Source: DATCHW01 sp036508135 (GTDB lineage: Bacteria > Bacteroidota > Ignavibacteria > Tepidaquicellales > Tepidaquicellaceae). Taken from it: a stretch of DNA of 64,000 nt. How positions within the stretch are numbered: position 1 is the stretch's first letter; the number at the start of each line of letters is the position of its first letter. The translations under genes and the position numbers were made by a program. The stretch spans positions 1 to 64,000 of the forward strand of contig DATCHW010000015.1 in NCBI GenBank assembly GCA_036508135.1, read 5' to 3'. The notes beneath the pieces are model-generated. The model ran no database searches and was not told the DNA's origin. It saw only the letters and a list, made by a program, of their open reading frames with translations. Positions 28,756 to 37,780 of this stretch are shown here, in pieces.

Positions 28756-29559
28756 CTGAAAAAGAGTTTCTTATATTTCTTTATAACTGTTTTCTCGGGA
28801 GTGCTTTTCTATTCCTGTGAAAAGAAAAATGACAGTATTATTGACCCGGTGTATAATTCTCCTACGATTTCAAGTGCATACATTTCAAAAGATACTGTTT
28901 TTACAAATTCAGTTTCACCTGTTATTGGTTTTAATACATCTGTAAAAGTTGATTTAAACGGTGGAGACCCGGTTTCTTCAGTGACCTGCAAGATTTATCT
29001 TTCAAACGGAAACGTTATGGATTCAACCAAACTTTTTGATAATGGAATCTTGCCGGACAGTATTGCAGGTGACGGAAGATACTCCGGCACTTTTAATATT
29101 ACATTTATTCAATGCCTCCAGGTAGGAATTTATCAGGTTCAATATTTCGCACAAAACAGATCGGGACTTTTTAGTAATATTATTTCTAAAAATCTTCCGG
29201 TTGTAAATGGTACCAATCTAGCTCCGGTACTTTCTAATCCGATACTGCCTGATAGTGTTGTAAGGCCTGTATCCGGCTCATTTGACATAACATTAACGAT
29301 GACTGTAATAGACGCTGACGGTGACTGTGATATTAATTCTGTCTTCTTCGATGCATACAGACCTTCAGGTTATCAAATTGGAAACGTAAGCATTCCTATG
29401 TTTAAAAGTGTAAATAATACATACACATTTACTGCTCCGGTATTACCTGCAATTCCGGATTCCTCATACGGATATTTTAAATACGTTTTCAGAGCATACG
29501 ATAATTCGAATGCATTCAGTAATATTATAACAGATAGTATAAAATTCGTTAGACCATAA
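28756..29559 (+). CDS. Lipoprotein with Ig-like/cadherin-like repeats
   Basis: The frame is open upstream of the first GTG (28801). Starting at CTG 28756 gives KKSFLYFFITVFSGVLFYSC, a proper lipoprotein signal with lipobox FYSC, so I prefer that start although CTG is rare. About 267 residues. The mature protein has two beta-sandwich-like units (about 40-150 and 155-262) with VTCKIYLSNGN, GDGRYSGTF and VIDADGDCDINSVFFDAYRPSG. The GDGxYS/T-type loop is common in outer-surface Ig-like domains. It abuts the next secreted protein gene (stop 29559, start 29560). Confidence 0.72.
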   Translation: MKKSFLYFFITVFSGVLFYSCEKKNDSIIDPVYNSPTISSAYISKDTVFTNSVSPVIGFNTSVKVDLNGGDPVSSVTCKIYLSNGNVMDSTKLFDNGILPDSIAGDGRYSGTFNITFIQCLQVGIYQVQYFAQNRSGLFSNIISKNLPVVNGTNLAPVLSNPILPDSVVRPVSGSFDITLTMTVIDADGDCDINSVFFDAYRPSGYQIGNVSIPMFKSVNNTYTFTAPVLPAIPDSSYGYFKYVFRAYDNSNAFSNIITDSIKFVRP

Positions 29560-31194
29560 ATGAAATTATATAAAATCGTTTACATATTAATTTTCAGCAT
29601 ATTAAGTTTGAGTTTAAATGCACAAACTATTTTTCGCCCTGAAAATTTCAAGCTTTCAAAAATGTTTTTTGAAAATAATTTCAAGACTTTTTCTCCACTT
29701 TTTTCGAAAAGCCCGAATGTATCCGTTAACCCAAATACTTCAAAATACCCTATCAGCAATTTCATAACAGATATATTCATTACCGGAGATTCTGTTTATT
29801 TTGGTACAGGCAGCGGAATAATGAGAACGATCGACAAATTCAGCCATTTTCAGAATTACTATGGATTGTCACCTTTTGGAGAGGATGACGTCGCAGGTTT
29901 CGCAATAAATAAAAATATATTAGTAGTGGCAACTGCTACAACTGTTGAAATAAGCGGGGACAATGTGCCCACAGGAACAGGAATAAAAGTCTCAACAGAT
30001 TACGGTGTAAATTGGAACAGTTTCGGACAACCTATAGATGGAAGATATGACTCATCGATTGTTTATGGCTCCAATACTCTTTATACGCTGCCTGTCGTGG
30101 TTCCCCAGCAGAATCTATCTTATGATATTGCAATAACTAAAACAAAGAATAATCCCGGCAATTACACCATTTGGATTGCATCCTGGGCGGGAGGTATCCG
30201 TAAATCAGATGATTATGGTTCTACCTGGCAGAGAATAGTATTACCGCCTGATAATCTCGATAGTATTTATATTGGAGGAACTTATAATTTTGCACTGGAT
30301 GTAAGGAATAATAATAATCACAAGGCTTTCTCGATTTATGCGATTAATGATTCGACCTTATATGCAGGAACTGCCGGAGGAATAAATAAATCAACAGATT
30401 GGGGTATAAGCTGGAGGAAATACAGCTTTCAGAATTCCGGAACAGGTGTAAATCGCGTGGCAGGAAATTTTGTGGTAAAATTATATGAACAAAAATTCAG
30501 CAACAATAGTGTTATCTGGGCTGCAACTCGTAAAGCAGATGATCCTAACGAATTAAATGCTATAAGCTATTCGACTAATAACGGTTTCAGTTGGTCTTAT
30601 ACACTAAAAGATATTGCTCCAAACGGAATTGGTTCTCTTGATTCACTAGTTTATGCTTTGACTGATGAAGGTATCTGGAGAAGTTACTTTGGAAATTTCA
30701 GCTGGTCAAAACCCGGATTAATATATGATGAAGAAACCCGGGATATCTGCAAAGCAAATTCTTTTTATTACATAAATAATATCCACGACACATTATACAT
30801 AGGAAGTTCAGACGGTTTACTCAGAATTAAAGAAACCGGTCAGCCGTGGGTAAGCAAATGGAAAATTTACAGGGCACTTAAAGAGATCGATTTGTCTTCG
30901 GACATCAAATCATATGCTGCACCTAATCCATTTGCTCCGAATACGGAATACACAAGAATTTTTTACAAAACAGGTAAGAATATCTCAAAAATAACAATCC
31001 GTATTTTTGATTTCGGAATGAACCCGACAAGAACAATAATCCGGAACGCAGTAAGAACAAGCCCGGAAGAGTTGTACACAATATGGGATGGATTGAATGA
31101 CAATGGATATCAGATAGCAAACGGTGTGTATTTCTATAGAATCGAAATTGAAGGAGAAAAAGACGAGTGGGGAAAAATAATAGTTTTGCAATAA
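29560..31194 (+). CDS. Secreted beta-propeller protein with FlgD-like C-terminal Ig domain
   Basis: 544 residues. Signal peptide (MKLYKIVYILIFSILSLSLNAQ). Repeated Asp-box-like motifs (STDYGVNWNSF, SDDYGSTWQRI, STDWGISWRKY, STNNGFSWSYT) indicate a BNR/Ycf48-type propeller. The C-terminal ~95 residues (AAPNPFAPNTEYTRI, IRIFDFGMNPT, YTIWDGLNDNGYQIANGVYFYRIE) form a FlgD-Ig-like domain, which in this phylum often stands in for the T9SS sorting domain. It is probably secreted. It is directly followed by two PorV/PorQ-like outer-membrane proteins. Confidence 0.8.
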   Translation: MKLYKIVYILIFSILSLSLNAQTIFRPENFKLSKMFFENNFKTFSPLFSKSPNVSVNPNTSKYPISNFITDIFITGDSVYFGTGSGIMRTIDKFSHFQNYYGLSPFGEDDVAGFAINKNILVVATATTVEISGDNVPTGTGIKVSTDYGVNWNSFGQPIDGRYDSSIVYGSNTLYTLPVVVPQQNLSYDIAITKTKNNPGNYTIWIASWAGGIRKSDDYGSTWQRIVLPPDNLDSIYIGGTYNFALDVRNNNNHKAFSIYAINDSTLYAGTAGGINKSTDWGISWRKYSFQNSGTGVNRVAGNFVVKLYEQKFSNNSVIWAATRKADDPNELNAISYSTNNGFSWSYTLKDIAPNGIGSLDSLVYALTDEGIWRSYFGNFSWSKPGLIYDEETRDICKANSFYYINNIHDTLYIGSSDGLLRIKETGQPWVSKWKIYRALKEIDLSSDIKSYAAPNPFAPNTEYTRIFYKTGKNISKITIRIFDFGMNPTRTIIRNAVRTSPEELYTIWDGLNDNGYQIANGVYFYRIEIEGEKDEWGKIIVLQ

Positions 31195-31207
31195 AGTTTT
31201 TAAATGA

Positions 31208-32245
31208 ATGAAAAAAATTTTTATAAACATATTTTTATTTTTACTATTTAGCGGCAACCTGCTTGCTCAATCGGGTAGTTATGCCGGAAGTTTTGCACGA
31301 CTTGGATTCGGTGCACGAGGGCTTGCTATGGGCAATGCAATGGTATCAAATATATACGGGGATGTTGCAGGATATTACAACCCCTCTCTCGCCTGCTTCC
31401 AGGAAGACGCTGTAATAAATCTTGGATATACATTTCTTAACTTAGACAGAAAACTCAACTTTGTAGGATTAGCAAAGAAGTTTAAGATTCCGAATCAACC
31501 ATCGGGTGGAGCCGGAATCACGCTTGGATGGATAAACTCAGGTGTTGGTAATATCGATATCAGAGATAATGATGCAAAACATCTTGAATATGCTTCGACT
31601 TATGAAAATCAGTTTTATCTCGGAACCGGATTTTTATTAAGCGATAATTTTGCAATTGGAGTTGCTTTTAAACTCTATAACGCAAAATTATATACGGATG
31701 TAACAACGTCAAGTATAGCATTCGATATCGGAGCACTCTACAAAGAAAATGACAATCTTGCCTTCGGATTTTCTGTAAAAGACATTTCTGCAAGATATAA
31801 ATGGGAAACATCCAAGCTTTATGGAAATCTGGGTGGCACAACCGAAAACAAATTTCCAACTCTGTGGAATCTTGGTGGTTCTTACAGACTTCCAAACAAA
31901 AGAGGCTCAGCATCAATAGAATTTGAAATGCAGTATAATCCTGTATTTATTACAAATAAAGAGACAGGCGAAAAGTCTGAAAGAAAAAATAATTATTATT
32001 TTAAAGCAGGAGTTGAATATAACCTTAGCTCAAATCCCGATATGCCTATAATTGTCAGAACCGGAATCGACAGGATAGAGCTGGCAAGCGATGACTTTAC
32101 CGGAAATCTCAAACCCGGATTTGGTATCAGTTTCAGTAAATTGTTTTCAAAAAATGTAATTTTAGGAGTCGATTACTCATTCCAATATGAACCTTATACA
32201 CACTATCCGATGCAGAATCTTGGAATATCTTTTAAATTTAAATAA
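31208..32245 (+). CDS. PorV/PorQ family outer-membrane beta-barrel protein
   Basis: 345 residues. Signal peptide (MKKIFINIFLFLLFSGNLLAQ), then the family signature SFARLGFGARGLAMGNAMVSN... AGYYNPSLAC, alternating beta-barrel strands, and a terminal aromatic-rich strand ending LGISFKFK. PorV and PorQ proteins are FadL-related barrels that work with type IX secretion, shuttling or docking cargo at the outer membrane. It is next to a second family member (11 bp gap), both downstream of a secreted propeller. Confidence 0.85.
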   Translation: MKKIFINIFLFLLFSGNLLAQSGSYAGSFARLGFGARGLAMGNAMVSNIYGDVAGYYNPSLACFQEDAVINLGYTFLNLDRKLNFVGLAKKFKIPNQPSGGAGITLGWINSGVGNIDIRDNDAKHLEYASTYENQFYLGTGFLLSDNFAIGVAFKLYNAKLYTDVTTSSIAFDIGALYKENDNLAFGFSVKDISARYKWETSKLYGNLGGTTENKFPTLWNLGGSYRLPNKRGSASIEFEMQYNPVFITNKETGEKSERKNNYYFKAGVEYNLSSNPDMPIIVRTGIDRIELASDDFTGNLKPGFGISFSKLFSKNVILGVDYSFQYEPYTHYPMQNLGISFKFK

Positions 32246-32256
32246 TCAAATTATAA

Positions 32257-33156
32257 ATGAGATTCAAAATCTTAATAGTAATATTCTTAATTATAACAAT
32301 TAACCAGACAAGAGCACAAAATGACGGTGCCGGAAATACCGGACTTGCATTTTTAAAACTCGGAGTCGGAGCCCGCTCTATTGCAATGGGAGAAGCTTTC
32401 TCATCATATACAGATGACGCTTCAGCAATCATTTACAATCCTGCACGTCTTCTATATGGCGAAAAGAATAATGTGATGCTGATGCATAATTCTGCCGCGC
32501 AAGATTTTACTAATGATTTTATAGGAGCAAAAATATCTTATGACAAATTCGCTTTGGGGTTCGGTATCTTTAAATCCGGTGTAGATAATATTGAAATCAG
32601 GCTACAACCGGGAGCAGCTTTAGGTAAATTCAATTCACAGAACTTATCCATCAATCTGGGAGCGGCATATAAAATAAACGACTTTGTATCTGTAGGATTC
32701 ACCGCAAAATTTTTATATGAAAAGATATATGTGGATGAAGCCTCCGGAATGGGATTTGATTTTGGAACAAATTATACAAAAGACAATACTTCTTTTTCCT
32801 TCGTGCTTTCAAATCTTGGATCTATCAATGAACTGAAATCAGTAAGTACTAAATTACCTACAGCGATAAGATTTGGCGGCAGTTATCTGTTTCCAACAAA
32901 GAATTTCAACTTCGGAATTTCAGTTGACGGTTTTAAAGTTCTTGATGGAGGAGTCTTTCACGTAAATGCAGGCGGAGAAGCGTCATATAAGAATCTTGTT
33001 TTTATTAGACTCGGATATCAGACAAAATACGATAATAAAGGTTTTGCAGCCGGATTAGGCTTCAAATATAAGGGTCTCACTGTAGATTATGCAATAATTC
33101 CATATGTTAATAATTTCGGAACAGGTAACACATTTTCTCTGGGTATGACGTTTTAA
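32257..33156 (+). CDS. PorV/PorQ family outer-membrane protein, second copy
   Basis: 299 residues. Signal peptide (MRFKILIVIFLIITINQTRAQ), the signature LAFLKLGVGARSIAMGEAFSSYTDDASAIIYNPARL, and barrel strands ending in GNTFSLGMTF. It is shorter and clearly divergent from its neighbour upstream, so an old duplication or two separate family members. It is likely part of the T9SS-related outer-membrane machinery that serves the many T9SS-tagged proteins in this window. Confidence 0.85.
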   Translation: MRFKILIVIFLIITINQTRAQNDGAGNTGLAFLKLGVGARSIAMGEAFSSYTDDASAIIYNPARLLYGEKNNVMLMHNSAAQDFTNDFIGAKISYDKFALGFGIFKSGVDNIEIRLQPGAALGKFNSQNLSINLGAAYKINDFVSVGFTAKFLYEKIYVDEASGMGFDFGTNYTKDNTSFSFVLSNLGSINELKSVSTKLPTAIRFGGSYLFPTKNFNFGISVDGFKVLDGGVFHVNAGGEASYKNLVFIRLGYQTKYDNKGFAAGLGFKYKGLTVDYAIIPYVNNFGTGNTFSLGMTF

Positions 33157-33162
33157 TTTTCT

Positions 33163-34830
33163 ATGAATTCATTTCTAAAATACATCAATGAAGATAAAAA
33201 TCTTCGTAATATTTTTTTGTTCATTGTTGTATTTATCGCATTAGTCAAAATCCCTTCCATTATAAAAGCCGATATGCAGCCCTGGGATGAAGGTCTTTAT
33301 GCAACCCGTGTATTATCAATTCACATCAATGGTGATTTCTGGAATCAGAGTGAACACGCCGTTGGAAAATTTTATTCAGCCTCTCATCCCCCATTACTTA
33401 TCTGGGTTGGGTATATTTTTACTTTGATCTTCGGTATGAATGCAGTTTCATTGAAGTTAATTCCTTTCATTGCATCTCTTGTATGCATTTTACTCCTTAT
33501 GTTGATCGGGAAAAAACTTGATAATCTCAGAAGTGGCGTATTTGCAGCTTTAATTTTTTCAAGTACGATAATTTTCAATGTTTTTTCAAAACGGTATCAG
33601 TTCGATATACCCTTTGTGATGCTCGTTCTGTTTTCTTTTTATTTTTTCTTGAACTATATTTCAAGCGGAAAGAAATCAAAATTAATTTTCTTAGGGATTA
33701 TTTTTGGATTAAGTTTGATGATAAAGATACTTGTAGGATTTTTCATTCCGATAGTAATTTTTTTATATTACCTGTTAGATAAAAAAAGAATTAATTTCAC
33801 CTTTAAAGACTTTTTACTTTTCATATCAATTGGCATAATTATAGCCCTTCCATGGCATATTTATATGATATTGGTTTATGGAAAAGAATTTATTGATTAC
33901 TTCTTCTCATACCATATTTTGGATAGAGCTCTGGTCGGGGTTGAGCATAATGAAAAGCACAGCGGACCATTGTACTATTTCAATTATTTTCTTTCAATCC
34001 TTCCATATGGTATTATACTATTTTCAGGATTATTGAGCGATTTTAAAAATTACAGGAATTTATCCTCCCAAAAGATCTTCCTGTACGTGTGGTTCTTCAC
34101 AGGTCTGATAATCATATCAGCTTTCAAAACTAAACTTGAAGCATATACCTTTTTTATAATTGTTCCTTCATCCCTGATAATTCCCTCTGCAATCAATTAT
34201 ATTGGACAATATTCAAAGAAAATTAAATATATATTCTCTTTTCTGCTCATATTAAATATTATATGGTTCTTATCTTACCCGGACAGGGAACATTATAAAA
34301 ATGTTATAGTTGAGAATATCAGTTCTGCAGGATTATTATTCATTACAATTATTATCGTTTCAATTTTATTATTTGTTTATATTATTCATAAAATTAATTA
34401 TAGTAATTTTATTTACGGCTTTATTGTGATTTATTTTTTTATTATTAATACATTTTACTTTTACAAAATGACTGAATGGGAAAATAATTACCATATTTCC
34501 GAGTGTAAAACTCTTATAGATATCAGTAATAAAAAAAAATTAATCTATGTGGGTACAAATTACAGATACAATGCTCAATTCAGTTTTTATTTCAAAGGTG
34601 TTGACTTAGGCTGGAAGAACAATGAGTATACTTACACACTTCTTGATACAAAGAACGGAATAGTAAAAATCAAAGAACAACTTGATAGTTCGATAAATGA
34701 TTATTCCACTATCATTGTTGAGGGAGATAATATTAACCGGAATAATTTAGTGAATTCAGCTTTATTAATTCCTGACAAATTCGAATTGAAATTAAAAACA
34801 AACGGATACGAAATTTTTCAGAAAAGATGA
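33163..34830 (+). CDS. Membrane glycosyltransferase of the GT39/ArnT type
   Basis: 555 residues with about eleven transmembrane helices. The first outer loop holds the acidic pair of this superfamily (MQPWDEGLYATRVL, Asp42-Glu43) and SASHPPLLIWVGY. The family transfers sugars from polyprenyl-phosphate donors to lipids or proteins on the outer face of the inner membrane. The C-terminal ~120 residues are soluble. First gene of a glycan/envelope cluster; it overlaps the next gene by 4 bp (ATGA), which indicates translational coupling. Donor and acceptor are unknown. Confidence 0.85.
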   Translation: MNSFLKYINEDKNLRNIFLFIVVFIALVKIPSIIKADMQPWDEGLYATRVLSIHINGDFWNQSEHAVGKFYSASHPPLLIWVGYIFTLIFGMNAVSLKLIPFIASLVCILLLMLIGKKLDNLRSGVFAALIFSSTIIFNVFSKRYQFDIPFVMLVLFSFYFFLNYISSGKKSKLIFLGIIFGLSLMIKILVGFFIPIVIFLYYLLDKKRINFTFKDFLLFISIGIIIALPWHIYMILVYGKEFIDYFFSYHILDRALVGVEHNEKHSGPLYYFNYFLSILPYGIILFSGLLSDFKNYRNLSSQKIFLYVWFFTGLIIISAFKTKLEAYTFFIIVPSSLIIPSAINYIGQYSKKIKYIFSFLLILNIIWFLSYPDREHYKNVIVENISSAGLLFITIIIVSILLFVYIIHKINYSNFIYGFIVIYFFIINTFYFYKMTEWENNYHISECKTLIDISNKKKLIYVGTNYRYNAQFSFYFKGVDLGWKNNEYTYTLLDTKNGIVKIKEQLDSSINDYSTIIVEGDNINRNNLVNSALLIPDKFELKLKTNGYEIFQKR

Positions 34831-35804
34831 AAATTATCAGAACAAATATAGCAACAGATAAAGAGTGGAATGAATTTCTTGGTAATCATTATAATATGTT
34901 TTTTGACAACAGGTTTCTTGACTATAATGATTTTTTTAGCAAAGGACTTCTCTGGCACCATTTAAAAGTAAAAGATGATGCAAAGAACAAGGTAATAGCA
35001 CTACTTACCGGATGCGAAATAATAAAAAATTCAAGAAAAGTTTTTATTTCCTGCAATGGGGTGAGCTTCGGGGGATTTCTATGGAGAGAAAAAACAGGAA
35101 TTAACGAGATGATGGAAACTCTCGATTCTTTTAAGCTATACACAAGTGAAAATCATTTTGACGAAATTATTGTAAGAAACCCTCCAAATATTTACAAAAG
35201 TGTTTTCAATGAGGAGTATGAATATTCTCTAATCTATAAAGGATTTGAAGTGGTTAATTATGCTATAACGAACATTATAGATCTGCAGGATTTTGTTTTC
35301 GAAAAACTTGCTAATCCTAAGAAAAGATCTATCAATAAGTCCGAAAATAATATTGAAATTGAGACGCTGAACGGACCACTTGACTACAATTCTTTCATAG
35401 ACTATTACAACGTACTGCTTGAAAACAGGTTAAAGAAAAATGTTCAACCAACTCATTCAATTGATGAATTGATATATCTGAAGAACGAATTAAGTGATAA
35501 GATAAAGATTTTTTCAGCGAAGATTAACAGATCAATTGCGGGTATTTGTATTTTATTTATTATCCAGAATGATATTATATTAAATTTTTATCTCGCAACA
35601 GACGAACAATATAAAAAAGAAAGAGTTGCTGATTTTTTACTTTATAAATCTATCGACTGGGCAAAGAAAAATAACTATAGATTATACGATATCGGGACTT
35701 CCAATGTAGGAAAAGAGTATCTTTCGGGATTATTTGATTTCAAAAAGAAATTTATGGCAGATGGTTTTTTGAGGAAGACATTTAAATTAATTTTAAACAA
35801 ATAA
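34827..35804 (+). CDS. GNAT/FemAB-like acyltransferase
   Basis: 325 residues, no signal or membrane segment. The C-terminal half shows the GNAT fold pattern seen in FemAB and BioF2-like proteins: IKIFSAKINRSIAGICILFI, ILNFYLATDEQYK, ADFLLYKSIDWAKKNNYRLYDIGTS and a final GLFDFKKKFMADG. Such enzymes in polysaccharide clusters add acyl or aminoacyl groups to glycans or nucleotide sugars. It is coupled to the preceding glycosyltransferase by an ATGA overlap. The acyl donor is unknown. Confidence 0.75.
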   Translation: MKIIRTNIATDKEWNEFLGNHYNMFFDNRFLDYNDFFSKGLLWHHLKVKDDAKNKVIALLTGCEIIKNSRKVFISCNGVSFGGFLWREKTGINEMMETLDSFKLYTSENHFDEIIVRNPPNIYKSVFNEEYEYSLIYKGFEVVNYAITNIIDLQDFVFEKLANPKKRSINKSENNIEIETLNGPLDYNSFIDYYNVLLENRLKKNVQPTHSIDELIYLKNELSDKIKIFSAKINRSIAGICILFIIQNDIILNFYLATDEQYKKERVADFLLYKSIDWAKKNNYRLYDIGTSNVGKEYLSGLFDFKKKFMADGFLRKTFKLILNK

Positions 35805-35810
35805 TGTAAC

Positions 35811-35948
35811 GTGAAAATAAAAAACAAAAAAAAATTTATTACAGGAAGTACCGGTTTTATTGGAAGCCGATTAGCCGAAAAACTATTGTGTGACAATGAA
35901 ATAATTTATATTAAAGAATCTTTCTTTTATAAAGGATTATTCAAATGA
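35811..35948 (+). pseudogene. N-terminal remnant of a nucleotide-sugar epimerase (SDR), 45 codons
   Basis: GTG at 35811 opens a frame reading KFITGSTGFIGSRLAEKLL, the first beta strand, glycine loop (GxxGxxG) and helix of an extended-SDR/NAD-dependent epimerase. It ends after 45 residues at a TGA that overlaps the ATG of the next gene (ATGA). Family members have ~300 residues, so this is a truncated gene whose body has been lost, probably by a deletion. The ATGA overlap with the amidohydrolase keeps it in the translational chain, so it may persist as a leader. No activity is expected. Confidence 0.75.
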
Positions 35949-36679
35949 AAATAATTGACGGACATACTCATATAGGACAATGGAGCAGTATATTTTTTAA
36001 TTACAAGTCTTCAATTAATGATGCGATAGAAGTATTTAAAAAATCAGGGGTAGATGAAGCTATCTGTATGCCAGCAGATTCAGAACCAAATGAACGCTTA
36101 TTACTCGGTATAAAAAGCATTATGGATTTTAAGATTTACTTTTGCGCCTGGATAAATCCCTTTGATGATATGCTTGATTCGTTTCTGGAAAAAAATATTG
36201 ATGATATTAAAATATTTAAAGTGCACCCATCATTAGAGAAAATAAGAGTTTCTGATGTAGCTTACTCAAAATATCTCGATATTGCCGAAGAAAATAATAT
36301 TCCGGTCATTGTTCACTGTGGAAGGTGGCAGGAAATTGCTGGATACAAGTTCCCACTCGAAATTGCAAAAAAACGTCCACGTTTAAATGTCATTCTTGCG
36401 CATATGGGAGGAGACCAGCCTGCTTTATGTTTAAGTTGTGCTGAAGAAATTAAATCCAATAATTTCAAAAATGTTTATCTCGGAACAGAATCCGTAAGAG
36501 AATTTTATTTTGTGAATAAAGCTGTAAAGATTGTTTCACCCGAGAGAGTTATATTTGGAAGTGATTATAATTTGGGGTTACCGGATATGTACATTCCCAT
36601 TATTGACAAATTAGATATAAAACCTGAAGAAAAAGAACTAATCTTTTCTGAAAATATATCAAGATTAATGAATTCTTAA
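35945..36679 (+). CDS. Amidohydrolase-superfamily TIM-barrel hydrolase
   Basis: 244 residues. COG2159-like metal-dependent hydrolase or decarboxylase: first-strand metal site GHTHIG (His7, His9), IFKVHPS, VIVHCGRW, ILAHMGG and the terminal FGSDYNLG with the catalytic Asp. All metal positions of the superfamily are present. The substrate is unknown. Its place in a polysaccharide cluster suggests that it acts on a sugar derivative or linked small molecule, which is inference only. Its start overlaps the stop of the epimerase remnant. Confidence 0.85.
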   Translation: MKIIDGHTHIGQWSSIFFNYKSSINDAIEVFKKSGVDEAICMPADSEPNERLLLGIKSIMDFKIYFCAWINPFDDMLDSFLEKNIDDIKIFKVHPSLEKIRVSDVAYSKYLDIAEENNIPVIVHCGRWQEIAGYKFPLEIAKKRPRLNVILAHMGGDQPALCLSCAEEIKSNNFKNVYLGTESVREFYFVNKAVKIVSPERVIFGSDYNLGLPDMYIPIIDKLDIKPEEKELIFSENISRLMNS

Positions 36680-36718
36680 TTACAGATTTAATATTTATTT
36701 TTATAAAAAATTGAGAAT

Positions 36719-37780
36719 TTGAAGATACTTCACATAGCGCCTCAAAATTTTGCAGGAATACCGTTTGATTTTGTGAAAATGCACAGAAAAAACGGAATTG
36801 AATCCCACCTTATTACGCTATATAAAAACACACTGAATTTTGAAGAAGATATTTGCCTTAATTTACCTCTAAAGACAGGGAAAATAGCAAACAAATGGCG
36901 TAATTCTAAAATAAATACAGCAGGAAATAATGAACTGAGATATTGTAAACCCAAAAACATCGCTGAACAAATCTATTTTAGACTCCGTGATTTTAAAAAC
37001 AAAGATGTGATTGAAAAATATATCAAGGAATTTAATTTATTAAACTATGATATTTATCATTTTGATGGTGGTATGGATTTATTCCGGGATGTTAGATTTG
37101 CCAGACAGTTGAAGGAAATGGGCAAGAAAATTATATGCTGTTATTTTGGCAGTGACCTGAGATCAAGAGGAGTTTTTAAAGAGCTAGATAAAATCAGCGA
37201 TCTGAACATTACAGTCGAATTTGATCACAGATCCATTCACCCGGATATACATTACATTTATTTTCCTTTTGATACTGAATCATATAAGTTCAAATTAAAT
37301 AAAAACAAAATACTTAACATTATTCATTCCCCTACTAACAGGTTATTCAAAGGTACAAATAAAATCATTTCTATAATTGAAGATCTGAAAAAAGAAATTG
37401 AAATTAATTTCATCCTCGCAGAAAAAATGGATAGGAGTAAAGTACTCGAACTCAAATCTCAGTGCGATTTGGCAATTGACCAGGTAGGCGGATTATTCGG
37501 TGGAACAGGTTATGGGAAAAATTCTATCGAAAATCTATCTATGGGTATCCCTACTATTACTGAGTTTACTAAAGAATATCTTAAATTCATCGATGAGAAT
37601 CCATTTATACACTCTAATATTGATAGCCTTAAAGATACTATTATAAATCTTCATAATAACCGTGAAATACTTGGTGACCTTGCCTTCAAAGGAAGAGAAT
37701 GGGTGGAAAAAACTCATTCATTCAATGCCGTGAATCAAAAACTAAATGAATTATATTTAAAAAATGAAATCCTACTTTAA
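36719..37780 (+). CDS. Glycosyltransferase, GT4-like
   Basis: 353 residues from a TTG start (no ATG fits; the stretch before it is AT-rich). Two-domain GT-B pattern: N-terminal KILHIAPQNFAGIPF with Rossmann-like strands and CCYFGSDLRSRG, C-terminal IHSPTNRLFKGTNKIISI, LAIDQVGGLFGGTGYGKNSIENLSMGIPTIT and a final ALNEL-like helix. Members transfer sugars from nucleotide donors during surface glycan assembly. It abuts the flippase gene directly. Confidence 0.82.
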   Translation: MKILHIAPQNFAGIPFDFVKMHRKNGIESHLITLYKNTLNFEEDICLNLPLKTGKIANKWRNSKINTAGNNELRYCKPKNIAEQIYFRLRDFKNKDVIEKYIKEFNLLNYDIYHFDGGMDLFRDVRFARQLKEMGKKIICCYFGSDLRSRGVFKELDKISDLNITVEFDHRSIHPDIHYIYFPFDTESYKFKLNKNKILNIIHSPTNRLFKGTNKIISIIEDLKKEIEINFILAEKMDRSKVLELKSQCDLAIDQVGGLFGGTGYGKNSIENLSMGIPTITEFTKEYLKFIDENPFIHSNIDSLKDTIINLHNNREILGDLAFKGREWVEKTHSFNAVNQKLNELYLKNEILL

